From positions 1 to 26,474 of the forward strand of contig NZ_URHZ01000074.1 of assembly GCF_900547735.1 (NCBI RefSeq): a stretch of DNA of 26,474 nt. The letters run 5' to 3'. The stretch comes from an uncultured Clostridium sp. (GTDB lineage Bacteria > Bacillota > Clostridia > Lachnospirales > Lachnospiraceae). Below the pieces are notes generated by a model. The model was not told the DNA's origin. It saw only the letters and a program-made list of their open reading frames with translations, and did no database searches. The translations under genes were made by a program, and so were the position numbers. This document shows, piece after piece, positions 7,823 through 15,353 of this stretch. Within the stretch, counting starts at the first letter, position 1. Each line of letters opens with the position of its first letter.

Positions 7823-7924
7823 GGATTCGTTTCTTTTCAATTTTATGAGTTTAATTATAATTGGGTACTGATTTAACCGTAAACTAACATTAGATTCAGT
7901 ATTAAATTCACTCCGAGATGCCGG
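7823..7924. other. AT-rich spacer between two tail-to-tail elements
   Basis: About 100 nt between the tails of copies A and B. I see no gene, terminator or clear promoter. The exact tail ends of the elements are hard to place here because the tails diverge. Confidence 0.5.
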
Positions 7925-8295
7925 TAGAATGTAAAAATGTCACGATGACGTAGTGGCCGCAACAGTGCTTTCCCTCACTTGATGAAAGAGACAATCAGCC
8001 TCTGACGATGACGGCCGGGGCTACAGCTTTGCTGAGTCTTCAGTCCCGTCGATAACCTGCCCGGGGAAGGAGGAGAAAAACTTTCCGAAGGGTGACCTTG
8101 AAGCCCGCCGGTGCTTGGCGAGGTTCTTTCGAGCCTAGCATCCGCTGTGCGCTTCACAAGCGGGAGCGTGTCCCCGCAGGAATTTTTTTCTCCGGATTCC
8201 CCTCACCATAACCTACAAACCGGGACTGAAGACTCATAAACAACCTTCCACTCCCCCGGCCTTCATCATCCAAAAGCGTCCTCGCCTCTCAACTA
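7925..8295 (-). repeat. Dispersed structured element, copy B (opposite orientation)
   Basis: Read on the minus strand from TAGTTGAG (8295): a G-rich head, GAGTCTTCAGTCCCG (8236-8222), GAATCCGG, a poly-A run, the hairpin TTCC-TGCG-GGGA, the stem TGCT-A-GGC / GCC-A-AGCA (8140-8133 with 8119-8112), CTTTTTCTCC, GGTTATCGACGGGACTGAAGAC, then a tail ending near TGCGGCCACTAC (about 7950). It is more diverged from the others than copies A and C are from each other, yet every paired element is kept. Its first seven bases contain the TGA stop of the MATE gene, so it would be read as the 3' end of that transcript. Confidence 0.8.
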
Positions 8296-9665
8296 ACTTC
8301 CCCCCTATTTTCCCCCGGCAGCATCCATTTTCCCCATTTCATATACATAATATCCATCAGGATCGTTGTCACCCAGGTCAGCGGATAGCACCAGAGCACG
8401 GCCTCATAGCTCGGCAGGATCGGGATTACCAGCTTTATGTAAATCATTCTCAGGACGCACATATTTCCAACGGAAATCAGCATTGTTTCCATGGATTTTC
8501 CCGCACCGCGCATTACGCCCATCAGAATCTGGTGGACGGCCAGTACCACATAGAATCCTACCAGGATCCGCATGGTGACCATTCCGTACTGGATGACGCC
8601 GGGATCGGATGAGAAGATGGAGAGGATGCGTTCCGATTCGAAGAACAGAAGCACCGAAAGCAGGGCGGACACGGCCGCGCAGATGATGATGCCCTGTTTG
8701 ATTCCCTCCCGGATTCGTTCCGGTTTCCTGGCGCCGATATTCTGGCCTGTAAATGTCGTGGCTGCCATACAAAAGCTCTGCATCGGCAGTACCACGAATC
8801 CGTCTACTTTATTGTAGGCTCCGAATCCGGCCATGACCGCGGCTCCGAAGACATTGACATTGGCCTGGACTACAACGTTTGAAAGTGAAATAATCGACTG
8901 CTGGATTCCGCTTGGAATTCCAATTTTGAGAATCCGTTTCATCATCCGTTTGTCGATTCTGATTTTTTTAATTTCCAGACAGTAAATGTCTTTTGTTCTC
9001 ATCAGGGCGGACATGACAAGGATTGCCGACACAAGCTGGGAAATAATCGTCGCCCAGGCCACACCGTCCACGCCCATGTGGAAACCGGCAACAAAAAGAA
9101 TATCAAGGACAATGTTGACCACGGATGAAATACATAAATAGTAAAGAGGACGCCTGGAGTCTCCCACAGCCTGCAGGATACCGGCCCCCATATTGTATAA
9201 AAGGTTAAAAAGTGAACCCAGAAAATAAATCCGGAAATAGAGGACGGAAGGGCCAAAGACCTCCTCGGGCGTCCTCATCCACCCCAGAATCAGCGGTGAA
9301 CAGGCGATTCCCGCAACGCTCAGCAGCAGACCGCCGATAATACTCAGGGCTATGGACGTATGGACCGCCCATCCCATCTTCTCTTCACTGCGCGCCCCGT
9401 AATACTGGGAAATAATAACGCCTGCTCCGACTGCAATTCCCATAAACATACCGATAATCAGCGTGATGATCGGTGTGCTGGAACCAACTGCCGCCAGCGC
9501 CTCACGGCCGATAAACTGTCCCACAACGATGGAATCCACCGTATTGTAAAGCTGCTGGAACAGATTGCCAATTAACAACGGAATTGAAAAGAGCACAAGC
9601 TGTTTCCAGATAACGCCCTCTGTCATCAGAATGCTGCCACTCTTTTTCCCCTGCTTCGTATCCAC
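8289..9665 (-). CDS. MATE-family multidrug/metabolite exporter
   Basis: MATE proteins export cationic drugs or metabolites using a sodium or proton gradient. The 458-aa protein has 12 expected hydrophobic segments in two related halves. The first half opens with the family-typical WKQLVLFSIPLLIGNLFQQL followed by YNTVDSIVVGQFIG, then ALAAVGSS. The second has the related SIISLSNVVVQANVNVFGAAVMAGF. The start is GTG (9665-9663) with GGAGGG 7 nt upstream. It follows tcdA by 76 nt and may share its transcript. The TGA stop (8291-8289) lies within the head of the repeat element that follows. Substrate is unknown. Confidence 0.93.
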   Translation of the reverse strand: MDTKQGKKSGSILMTEGVIWKQLVLFSIPLLIGNLFQQLYNTVDSIVVGQFIGREALAAVGSSTPIITLIIGMFMGIAVGAGVIISQYYGARSEEKMGWAVHTSIALSIIGGLLLSVAGIACSPLILGWMRTPEEVFGPSVLYFRIYFLGSLFNLLYNMGAGILQAVGDSRRPLYYLCISSVVNIVLDILFVAGFHMGVDGVAWATIISQLVSAILVMSALMRTKDIYCLEIKKIRIDKRMMKRILKIGIPSGIQQSIISLSNVVVQANVNVFGAAVMAGFGAYNKVDGFVVLPMQSFCMAATTFTGQNIGARKPERIREGIKQGIIICAAVSALLSVLLFFESERILSIFSSDPGVIQYGMVTMRILVGFYVVLAVHQILMGVMRGAGKSMETMLISVGNMCVLRMIYIKLVIPILPSYEAVLWCYPLTWVTTILMDIMYMKWGKWMLPGENRGEVS

Positions 9666-9741
9666 TTTTCTTCCCTCCCATAATAATTGCTCCGGTAACT
9701 ATTCAGTATTTCCATAATTACCGCTCATATTTCGCTTCTGT

Positions 9742-10497
9742 TTATACCCCTGCCAGCTCCCGGACCACCTCTCCTGCAATCAGAAGACCTGCAACAGGAG
9801 GCACAAAGGCAATGCTGCCCGGCACAAAACGGCGTGAACTGGTCTCCGGTATTTCTTCCCTGATAAGCCGTTCTTCCAGCTCTTCATCCGGTGTCACCGG
9901 CGTCTCCGTGGAAAACAGCACCTTGAGATTTGTAATTCCCCTGTTTTTCAGTTCTTTCCTCATCACCCTGCTGAGAGGGCAGACCGAGGTCTCGGAAATA
10001 TCGGCAATCCGGAACATCTCGGGATGCAGCTTATTGCCCGTTCCCATGGATGAAATGATTGGAATGCCCTCTTCCTTCGCATATTCCGCCAGTGACAGCT
10101 TCGCGGTCACGGTATCAATGGCATCCACAATATAGTCCACTCTGCCCGCTTTCCGGAAAATTTCTTTAATATTATCCGTCAGAACAAAAGTTTCAAAGGT
10201 CATCACCTCGGTGGTGGGGCAAATCTCCCCTATTATCTTCTCCATCACCTTTGTTTTCTTCATCCCCACCGTGCTGTGGTACGCCACGCACTGCCGGTTG
10301 ATATTGCTTTCCGAGACATCGTCGTTATCTATCAGGATCAGCCGTCCCACCCCGCTTCTGGCCAGCGCCTCCGCACAGTGGGAACCCACTCCTCCAATGC
10401 CGAAAACCATCACGGCGGCTGTTTTAAGACTGCTCATCCCGGCGCTTCCAAGCATCAGCTCGGTTCTTATAAATTCACGTCTCTCATTTCCGTCCAT
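9742..10497 (-). CDS. tcdA: tRNA threonylcarbamoyladenosine dehydratase (TcdA/CsdL-like, E1-like)
   Basis: TcdA adenylates and dehydrates the t6A base at position 37 of ANN-reading tRNAs to the cyclic form ct6A. The 251-aa protein is a ThiF/E1-like nucleotide-binding fold: GIGGVGS (33-39), the ATP-site sequence DNDDVSESNINRQ (57-69), DAIDTVTAKLSL, and the TcdA-typical GTGNKLHPEMFRIADI and FVPPVAGLLIAGEVV. It has no extra sulfur-carrier domain. AGAGG lies about 8 nt before the ATG. The gene sits between yitT (103 nt upstream) and the MATE gene; no shared role is evident. Assignment within the ThiF family rests on the motifs around residues 100-160 and is fairly firm. Confidence 0.9.
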   Translation of the reverse strand: MDGNERREFIRTELMLGSAGMSSLKTAAVMVFGIGGVGSHCAEALARSGVGRLILIDNDDVSESNINRQCVAYHSTVGMKKTKVMEKIIGEICPTTEVMTFETFVLTDNIKEIFRKAGRVDYIVDAIDTVTAKLSLAEYAKEEGIPIISSMGTGNKLHPEMFRIADISETSVCPLSRVMRKELKNRGITNLKVLFSTETPVTPDEELEERLIREEIPETSSRRFVPGSIAFVPPVAGLLIAGEVVRELAGV

Positions 10498-10600
10498 ACC
10501 ATAAACCTCTTCATTTTCTAACTATCTGTCTCAACGCATCCGGCAGCCGGGCGGCGGCCGGGATGTATGTCACCAGTATGCTTCGCCGTCTCAGGCGCAT

Positions 10601-11773
10601 TTATTCCATCGGGGCGTGATAAAACTTACCGTAAAACTGCTCCGTTTTGAACACATTAATAATTACGTGGGGATCCACTTCCCTCATCAGCCTGATAATG
10701 TCATCCACCTCATAGGAGGAGATAACCGTATGAAGCACATACATTTTCTTTCTGCTGTATCCGCCCACGGCCTCCACACAGGAGATTCCGTGCTGGCAGA
10801 CTTTGATATAGGCATCCATCATTTCGTCCGCTTTCTCCGTCGTAATCTGCAGAGTCACCCGGTCATATCTGTGATGGAACGTCGAAATTGTCTTTGTGGA
10901 AATGAACTGGAACAAAATGGAGTAAGCCGCATTCATCCAGCCGAACAACATGCCGAATATACAGTAGAGCACACAGTTCCCGATAAAAACCTGTCCCCAG
11001 ATGGAGCGCCCCGTCTTATTGGATACATAGAGGGCGATAAAGTCGGTTCCTCCCGAGGATGCATTGCCCTTCAGCGCAATGACGATGGAAATTCCCATCA
11101 GGAATCCTCCGAAAATCACATTTAAAACGGGATCGTCAAACAGCGGCTCAAAGTGCAGAAACTGCAGGAATCCACTTGTTAAAAATACCTGGAACAGGGA
11201 AAATGCCGTAAATCTCACGCTGATGCTGCGGCTGCAGATAAACGCCACCGGAATATTGATGGCCAGCATGCCTAATGACGTGGGGAAACTTCTTCCAAAT
11301 GTAGAAGTCAGCATATCGATCAGAATGGCAATGCCGGTAAAACCGCCCGACAGCAGCTCCGCAGGTCTGATAAATGCCTGTATGACAAAAGCCTGCAGAA
11401 TTGCCGAGATCAGGACGGCGGAAAATGTAATCAGATTTCTGACCGCTTTCCGCTTCTGTATCTGCACGGCCTTATCCTTGATTTCCTGCGCCCGTTTTGC
11501 AATCTCTCCCGGCTCGGCCTGGGGGGCGTCATCCGGCTGGATTTGTTCCTGCCCGGAATCTTCTGCCGTGGTTTGCTCAGTTCCGGCCTCCTGATTCTGG
11601 GTGTTCTCCTGCCCGGGCTCTTTATCTTCGGGCCGCGAATCCTCCGCTCCCTCTTTCCTGATAGCTTCTCCCTGCACTTCCTTCTTTTCAGACGGCGCTG
11701 CACCGTCACCTTTTTTATTTAAATCTGCTTCTGAAACTTCCAGTCTGTTCTTATCTGTATTTCCGGAACTCAT
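10601..11773 (-). CDS. YitT/DUF161-DUF2179 membrane protein with a long acidic N-terminal extension
   Basis: The 390-aa protein has a typical YitT core: hydrophobic segments from about residue 112 to 270 (ITFSAVLISAILQAFVIQAF, then PAELLSGGFTGIAILI), the conserved GGTDFIALYVSNKTG, and a C-terminal soluble DUF2179 domain (about 300-390, ISCVEAVGGYSRKKMYVLHTVIS). Function of the family is not settled. Unusual here are the first roughly 95 residues: hydrophilic, rich in Glu, Gln, Lys and Pro, with no predicted fold, where ordinary family members start almost at the first membrane helix. The start is firm, with AAGGAGGTAA 6 nt before ATG. A hairpin terminator lies in its leader. Confidence 0.9.
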   Translation of the reverse strand: MSSGNTDKNRLEVSEADLNKKGDGAAPSEKKEVQGEAIRKEGAEDSRPEDKEPGQENTQNQEAGTEQTTAEDSGQEQIQPDDAPQAEPGEIAKRAQEIKDKAVQIQKRKAVRNLITFSAVLISAILQAFVIQAFIRPAELLSGGFTGIAILIDMLTSTFGRSFPTSLGMLAINIPVAFICSRSISVRFTAFSLFQVFLTSGFLQFLHFEPLFDDPVLNVIFGGFLMGISIVIALKGNASSGGTDFIALYVSNKTGRSIWGQVFIGNCVLYCIFGMLFGWMNAAYSILFQFISTKTISTFHHRYDRVTLQITTEKADEMMDAYIKVCQHGISCVEAVGGYSRKKMYVLHTVISSYEVDDIIRLMREVDPHVIINVFKTEQFYGKFYHAPME

Positions 11774-11839
11774 AGTTTACCTCCTTAGGGAAATTACCGG
11801 GCCCGGACGGTCCGGCAGTATATCCTGTCATGATATTTG

Positions 11840-11878
11840 AAAAAGGGCAAACGCACATCACCGTGTGCCGTTATGCCC
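11840..11878 (-). terminator. Intrinsic terminator in the yitT leader (possible attenuator)
   Basis: On the minus strand GGGCA-AACG-CACA pairs with TGTG-CGTT-TGCCC (11878-11845) with two single-base bulges, followed by TTTTT (11844-11840). It stands 67 nt before the yitT ATG and after a TATAAT box at 11916, with no gene between. It therefore either ends a very short transcript or controls yitT by read-through. No known riboswitch was recognised. Confidence 0.6.
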
Positions 11879-11910
11879 TGCCTGCTGCGGATAGTCTAAG
11901 TTATATGCAT

Positions 11911-11916
11911 ATTATA
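11911..11916 (-). promoter_or_regulatory. Possible -10 box for yitT
   Basis: A perfect TATAAT on the minus strand. The region 16-18 nt upstream (AATTTT) is a poor -35, so this is tentative. Transcription would begin near 11904 and cross the leader terminator. Confidence 0.35.
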
Positions 11917-11949
11917 CCCGGCAACATGTATTAAAAATTCAATCTGAAA

Positions 11950-12123
11950 TCATAATTCACGAACTCTTTTATGTCTCCCGCAATAAAACCTGAAATAATA
12001 TAGGAGAACGATCAGGAAAGAAAGGCTCTGGGCAACCGCCATTCTGACGAACATCAGCTCATCCGCCCCTGTAAATGATATGACGTGAAGAAGATTGACA
12101 ATCGTGTTAAGGATGTTCTGTCT
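11950..12123 (-). pseudogene. Possible gene remnant: C-terminal end of a membrane protein
   Basis: A minus-strand frame of 57 codons opens right after a stop at 12126-12124 and ends at TGA (11952-11950). It reads NILNTIVNLLHVISFTGADE, then ELMFVRMAVAQSLSFLIVLL, then YYFRFYCGRHKRVREL. The composition looks protein-like: a hydrophobic segment followed by a basic tail and balanced codon use. It has no ribosome site and only internal ATG codons, so it could be the broken 3' end of a membrane-protein gene. The family is not recognised and chance is possible. Confidence 0.3.
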
Positions 12124-12234
12124 TCATTTCCAAAAAGAGGAAATGCATATCGTTATTTTCAATTCTAATGGCTGCGCATATATTTGTCAAATGTTGGAGA
12201 AGATTGATGGCGAAAGAAAAGGTATCTTTTAAAT

Positions 12235-12275
12235 AAAAAAAAAGGAACTGCCTTTCCCCCACAGAAGGCAGTTCC
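12235..12275 (-). terminator. Intrinsic terminator with no gene upstream
   Basis: On the minus strand an 11-bp perfect stem GGAACTGCCTT / AAGGCAGTTCC (12275-12265 with 12254-12244) and a 10-nt loop, followed by nine Ts (12243-12235). No minus-strand gene ends nearby. The nearest upstream signal is the promoter at 12353-12325. Confidence 0.85.
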
Positions 12276-12318
12276 TCCGGTCACGTTCACTAACCGTTAC
12301 ATCAAATAGTTTGTTGCT
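12236..12318 (-). ncRNA. Predicted small RNA of about 83 nt
   Basis: A near-perfect promoter (12353-12325) and a strong terminator (12275-12235) face the same way with only about 45 nt of other sequence between them, and no start codon with a ribosome site that could give a peptide before the terminator. The transcript would begin near 12318, carry GTAACGGTTAGTGAACGTGACC (shown here in two parts: GTAACGGTTA, GTGAACGTGACC; 12300-12279), which resembles the second palindromic repeat family, then a GGAGG sequence next to the terminator stem. It lies antisense in the gap upstream of the spore germination gene. It might instead be a leader of something transcribed towards yitT. Confidence 0.5.
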
Positions 12319-12324
12319 TATGTA

Positions 12325-12353
12325 AATATAACATTTTGTGTCGCTTTTGTCAA
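12325..12353 (-). promoter_or_regulatory. Strong sigma-A promoter for the predicted small RNA
   Basis: On the minus strand a perfect TTGACA (12353-12348), a 17-nt spacer, an extended -10 TG (12333-12332) and TATATT (12330-12325). It is one of the best promoter matches in the window although no protein gene follows. Confidence 0.75.
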
Positions 12354-12560
12354 TAAAATCCTGTCAAATTGCACAATTCTTTTTCCATCTCAGGGGTCAG
12401 TGTTTTGCAATAAGTCAAAAAACAGGTTCGCCGCGGACGGACATTTTATATTATATTTACTTTTTCCCGAAATATTCACTCATATTTTTCAGAAATTTAC
12501 ACATACTTTCCATTATTCTAAAATTCATTTGCATAATTCAGGATGAGAGGAGCTATTTTA

Positions 12561-13985
12561 ATGAAAATCTCAGATAAACTGGAAACGAATATGCAGCGCT
12601 TTGAAAAGCTGCTGCGTCCGGATATTAACTTCGATGTGGTGTACCGCGTCATCCGCGTGGGAGGCCGGAATGCCTGTATTTATTTTATAGACGGCTTTAC
12701 AAAGGACGACACCCTTCTGCGTATCCTGCAGTCTTTCGGCAGTATCAAACCGGAGGCCATGCCGGACAACGCCCACGAATTTTCCAAGCTGTACCTGCCT
12801 TACGGTGAGATTGGACTGGAGACGGATGAAGATATCCTGATCACCCAGCTTCTCTCCGGTGTTCCCTGCATGCTGATCGACGGCTACGAAAAAGCATTTA
12901 CCATCGACTGCCGCACTTATCCTTCCAGGGGCGTCAGTGAGCCCGAAAAGGACAAGGTGCTCCGTGGTTCCCGGGACGGCTTTGTGGAGACGCTCGTATT
13001 TAATACGGCGTTGATCCGACGCAGGATCCGCGATCCGAAAATGCGCGTGGAAATTATGAATGCCGGTGAAAGTTCCCACACCGACATTGCCATCTGCTAT
13101 ATGGACGGCCGTGTGGATGAAAACCTGCTTTCCACGATCAAGGGGCGCATTTCACGTCTTCACGTCGACGCCCTCACAATGAACCAGGAGAGTCTGGCCG
13201 AATGTATTTATCCTCATAAATGGTACAATCCATTTCCAAAATTCCGCTTCTCCGAGCGGCCCGACACGGCGGCGGCTTCCATCCTGGAAGGCAATATCAT
13301 TATCCTGGTGGACAACTCCCCGTCCGCAATGATACTGCCCTCCTCCATCTTTGATATTATCGAGGAGGCCGACGATTACTATTTCCCGCCTATCACGGGA
13401 ACTTATCTGCGTCTGTCCAGAATGCTGATTTTCCTTTTGACGCTGTTTTTAACGCCGCTCTGGCTCCTCTTTATGCAGAATCCCGCGTGGATTCCCGACT
13501 GGCTCGCCTTTATCCGGGTATCGGACGATGTGCATGTGGCGCTGATATTCCAGCTTCTGATTCTGGAATTCGCCATCGACGGCCTGCGCCTGGCCGCTGT
13601 CAACACGCCCAGCATGCTGACGACTCCCCTGAGTGTTATCGCCGGTATTGTCCTCGGAGAATACTCGGTTAAATCGGGATGGTTCAACAGTGAGACCATG
13701 CTTTATATGGCCTTTGTCACCATAGCCAACTATTCACAGACCAGCTTTGAACTGGGTTATGCCCTGAAATTCATGAGGGTGATGCTGCTTATTCTGACCT
13801 CTGTCTTCAACCTGTGGGGATTTATTGCCGGAACCTTAATCAGTGTTCTCTGCCTCGTATTCAATAAAACGATTGCAGGAAAAAGCTATATTTACCCGCT
13901 TATTCCGTTCAGCTTCAGCGAACTTAAAAAGCGGCTGGTCCGCAACCGGCTGCCACATGAAGAAAAAAGCAGCTCATCCAAATAA
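12561..13985 (+). CDS. spoVAF: SpoVAF-like GerA-family spore germination protein
   Basis: GerA-family A subunits sit in the inner spore membrane and act in nutrient sensing and release of spore contents; SpoVAF is the member tied to the SpoVA dipicolinate channel. The 474-aa protein has a soluble N-terminal part (about 1-280; FDVVYRVIRVGGRNACIYFI then DGFTKDD, which fits SpoVAF better than GerAA) and a membrane part with several helices (about 285-445), ending in a basic tail. ATG at 12561 has GAGAGGAG 8 nt upstream. It is the only plus-strand gene, stands alone without spoVA neighbours, and converges on the MocR gene 7 nt away with no clear terminator. No convincing sigma-G box was found. 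Confidence 0.85.
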   Translation: MKISDKLETNMQRFEKLLRPDINFDVVYRVIRVGGRNACIYFIDGFTKDDTLLRILQSFGSIKPEAMPDNAHEFSKLYLPYGEIGLETDEDILITQLLSGVPCMLIDGYEKAFTIDCRTYPSRGVSEPEKDKVLRGSRDGFVETLVFNTALIRRRIRDPKMRVEIMNAGESSHTDIAICYMDGRVDENLLSTIKGRISRLHVDALTMNQESLAECIYPHKWYNPFPKFRFSERPDTAAASILEGNIIILVDNSPSAMILPSSIFDIIEEADDYYFPPITGTYLRLSRMLIFLLTLFLTPLWLLFMQNPAWIPDWLAFIRVSDDVHVALIFQLLILEFAIDGLRLAAVNTPSMLTTPLSVIAGIVLGEYSVKSGWFNSETMLYMAFVTIANYSQTSFELGYALKFMRVMLLILTSVFNLWGFIAGTLISVLCLVFNKTIAGKSYIYPLIPFSFSELKKRLVRNRLPHEEKSSSSK

Positions 13986-13992
13986 TGAAACG

Positions 13993-15345
13993 TTACGTAA
14001 TTACCCTGTACAGCTCCTGAAGCGCCTCCTCATAATGCTCCGTGCCAACCGCGGCGCAGGACAGGAGAATCCTTGGAAGTCCCTTTTCCTTCCCCGCCTC
14101 CGGCGCCACGGCGCGGACGGCAATTCCGGCCTGAGCAGCCTGTTCCGCTATCTGTTCCGATGTGAGCTCCGTGCGCAGTTCCGCCAGAACCAGAAATCCC
14201 GCCTCGCCCAGATGGGGAATTGCCCTGCTGCCGAATATCCTTCCGATATCTTCGCAGAGCCTTTTCGCCTTTGCCGTATATAATTTCCTGGTTTTACGGA
14301 TCTGGCTTTCCAGATGGCCGTCCCTGATAAACTGGCAGAGCGCTATTTGCTCTGCCTTGGACGCCGTCTGGTTATAATAACGCCCCCGCTCCTTATAAAG
14401 CTTTATAAGCTCCGGCGGCAGCACCATGAAGCTCATTCGGATGGACGGAAGGAGCAGCTTTGAAAACGTGCCCAGATACACGACGCTGCGGCCGCCCGAC
14501 AGCCCCTGGAGAGACGGGGTGGGCCTGTTGTAGTACCTGAATTCGCTGTTATAGTCGTCCTCGATGATCAGGATATCCCGTTCAAATGCCTCTTTTATAA
14601 ACTCCATCCGCTCCGAGATATGCATCACCTCGCCCCAGACCGTCATCTGGGACGGTGTGAGGTAACAGATGCTGCCCGGCTCGGCCCCGCCGTTTTCTGC
14701 GGCGGTTCTGATATCTTCGGTCCTGAATTCAAAGTCCTCAAAGATGGTGCGTCCCTGCCTGAAGCCAGGATTGTAGAAATAAGCCGTCTTTCTGTCCTTC
14801 ACCATGGGGCAGAGGATGTGGAGCAGGCTCTGGACACCGGCTCCCACCACGATGTGGTCGGGCGTGCAGATTACATTGCGGTGGCGTCCCAGATAACTGC
14901 AGATTGCTTCCCTCAGTTCCAGTTCCCCCTGGGGCTCGCCGTACGACAGAAGCCGCTCGTCCTGCCTCAGAGAACTCTTAATATACCTCCGCCACAGATC
15001 GAACTGGAAACTGTCCCGATCCACGTTGGAAGATGCAAAATCATACCGTATCTCAGGCCCTTTCTTCTTTACTCCGCTGCTCTCCCACTCTTTTCCACGC
15101 TCCGAATTGAGCAGTTCGGTCACGTAATATCCACTCTGCGGCCGTGATATGATATATCCTTCCGCGGCTAACAGCATATACGCCGTCTCAACCGTGGTCC
15201 TGGAAAGCTGAAGCTGCATCGAACATTTCCGGATGGAGGGAAGTTTGGAACCCGGCTCCATTTTGCCGGAGCAGATTAAATCTCTATAATAATTATAAAC
15301 TCTCAGGTAGCGGCTCTGGCCCGGATCGTTTAAGTCGAGTTTCAT
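13993..15345 (-). CDS. MocR/PdxR-type transcriptional regulator (GntR helix-turn-helix fused to aminotransferase fold)
   Basis: MocR regulators bind DNA with a GntR winged helix and sense ligands through a pyridoxal-phosphate aminotransferase-like domain; known members control vitamin B6, GABA or taurine genes. The 450-aa protein has the winged helix at about 14-78 (GSKLPSIRKCSMQL, LSRTTVETAYMLLAAEGYI), a linker, and the fold-type I domain with GEPQGELELREAICSYLGRHR, EDDYNSEFRY and the cofactor lysine in GTFSKLLLPSIRMSF. GGAGG overlaps the end of the preceding membrane-protein gene, 8 nt away, so it is in one operon with satD. Its target cannot be told. The presence of a MocR regulator downstream of satD is unusual and could be chance clustering. 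Confidence 0.9.
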   Translation of the reverse strand: MKLDLNDPGQSRYLRVYNYYRDLICSGKMEPGSKLPSIRKCSMQLQLSRTTVETAYMLLAAEGYIISRPQSGYYVTELLNSERGKEWESSGVKKKGPEIRYDFASSNVDRDSFQFDLWRRYIKSSLRQDERLLSYGEPQGELELREAICSYLGRHRNVICTPDHIVVGAGVQSLLHILCPMVKDRKTAYFYNPGFRQGRTIFEDFEFRTEDIRTAAENGGAEPGSICYLTPSQMTVWGEVMHISERMEFIKEAFERDILIIEDDYNSEFRYYNRPTPSLQGLSGGRSVVYLGTFSKLLLPSIRMSFMVLPPELIKLYKERGRYYNQTASKAEQIALCQFIRDGHLESQIRKTRKLYTAKAKRLCEDIGRIFGSRAIPHLGEAGFLVLAELRTELTSEQIAEQAAQAGIAVRAVAPEAGKEKGLPRILLSCAAVGTEHYEEALQELYRVIT

Positions 15346-15353
15346 GTTTCCTC

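Noticed and set aside
10498..10600. GC-rich hairpins between yitT and tcdA as a terminator
   Set aside because: CATCC-GGC/GCC-GGATG can pair, but no T-tract follows on the minus strand.
12440..12540. Sigma-G/F promoter for the spoVAF-like gene
   Set aside because: CATACTT and CATTATTCTA resemble a -10 box, but no matching -35 lies at the right distance, so I do not list one.
12338..12577. 79-codon plus-strand frame overlapping the spore germination gene start
   Set aside because: Composition follows the AT-rich intergenic DNA, there is no ribosome site, and it runs across a better-supported promoter on the other strand.
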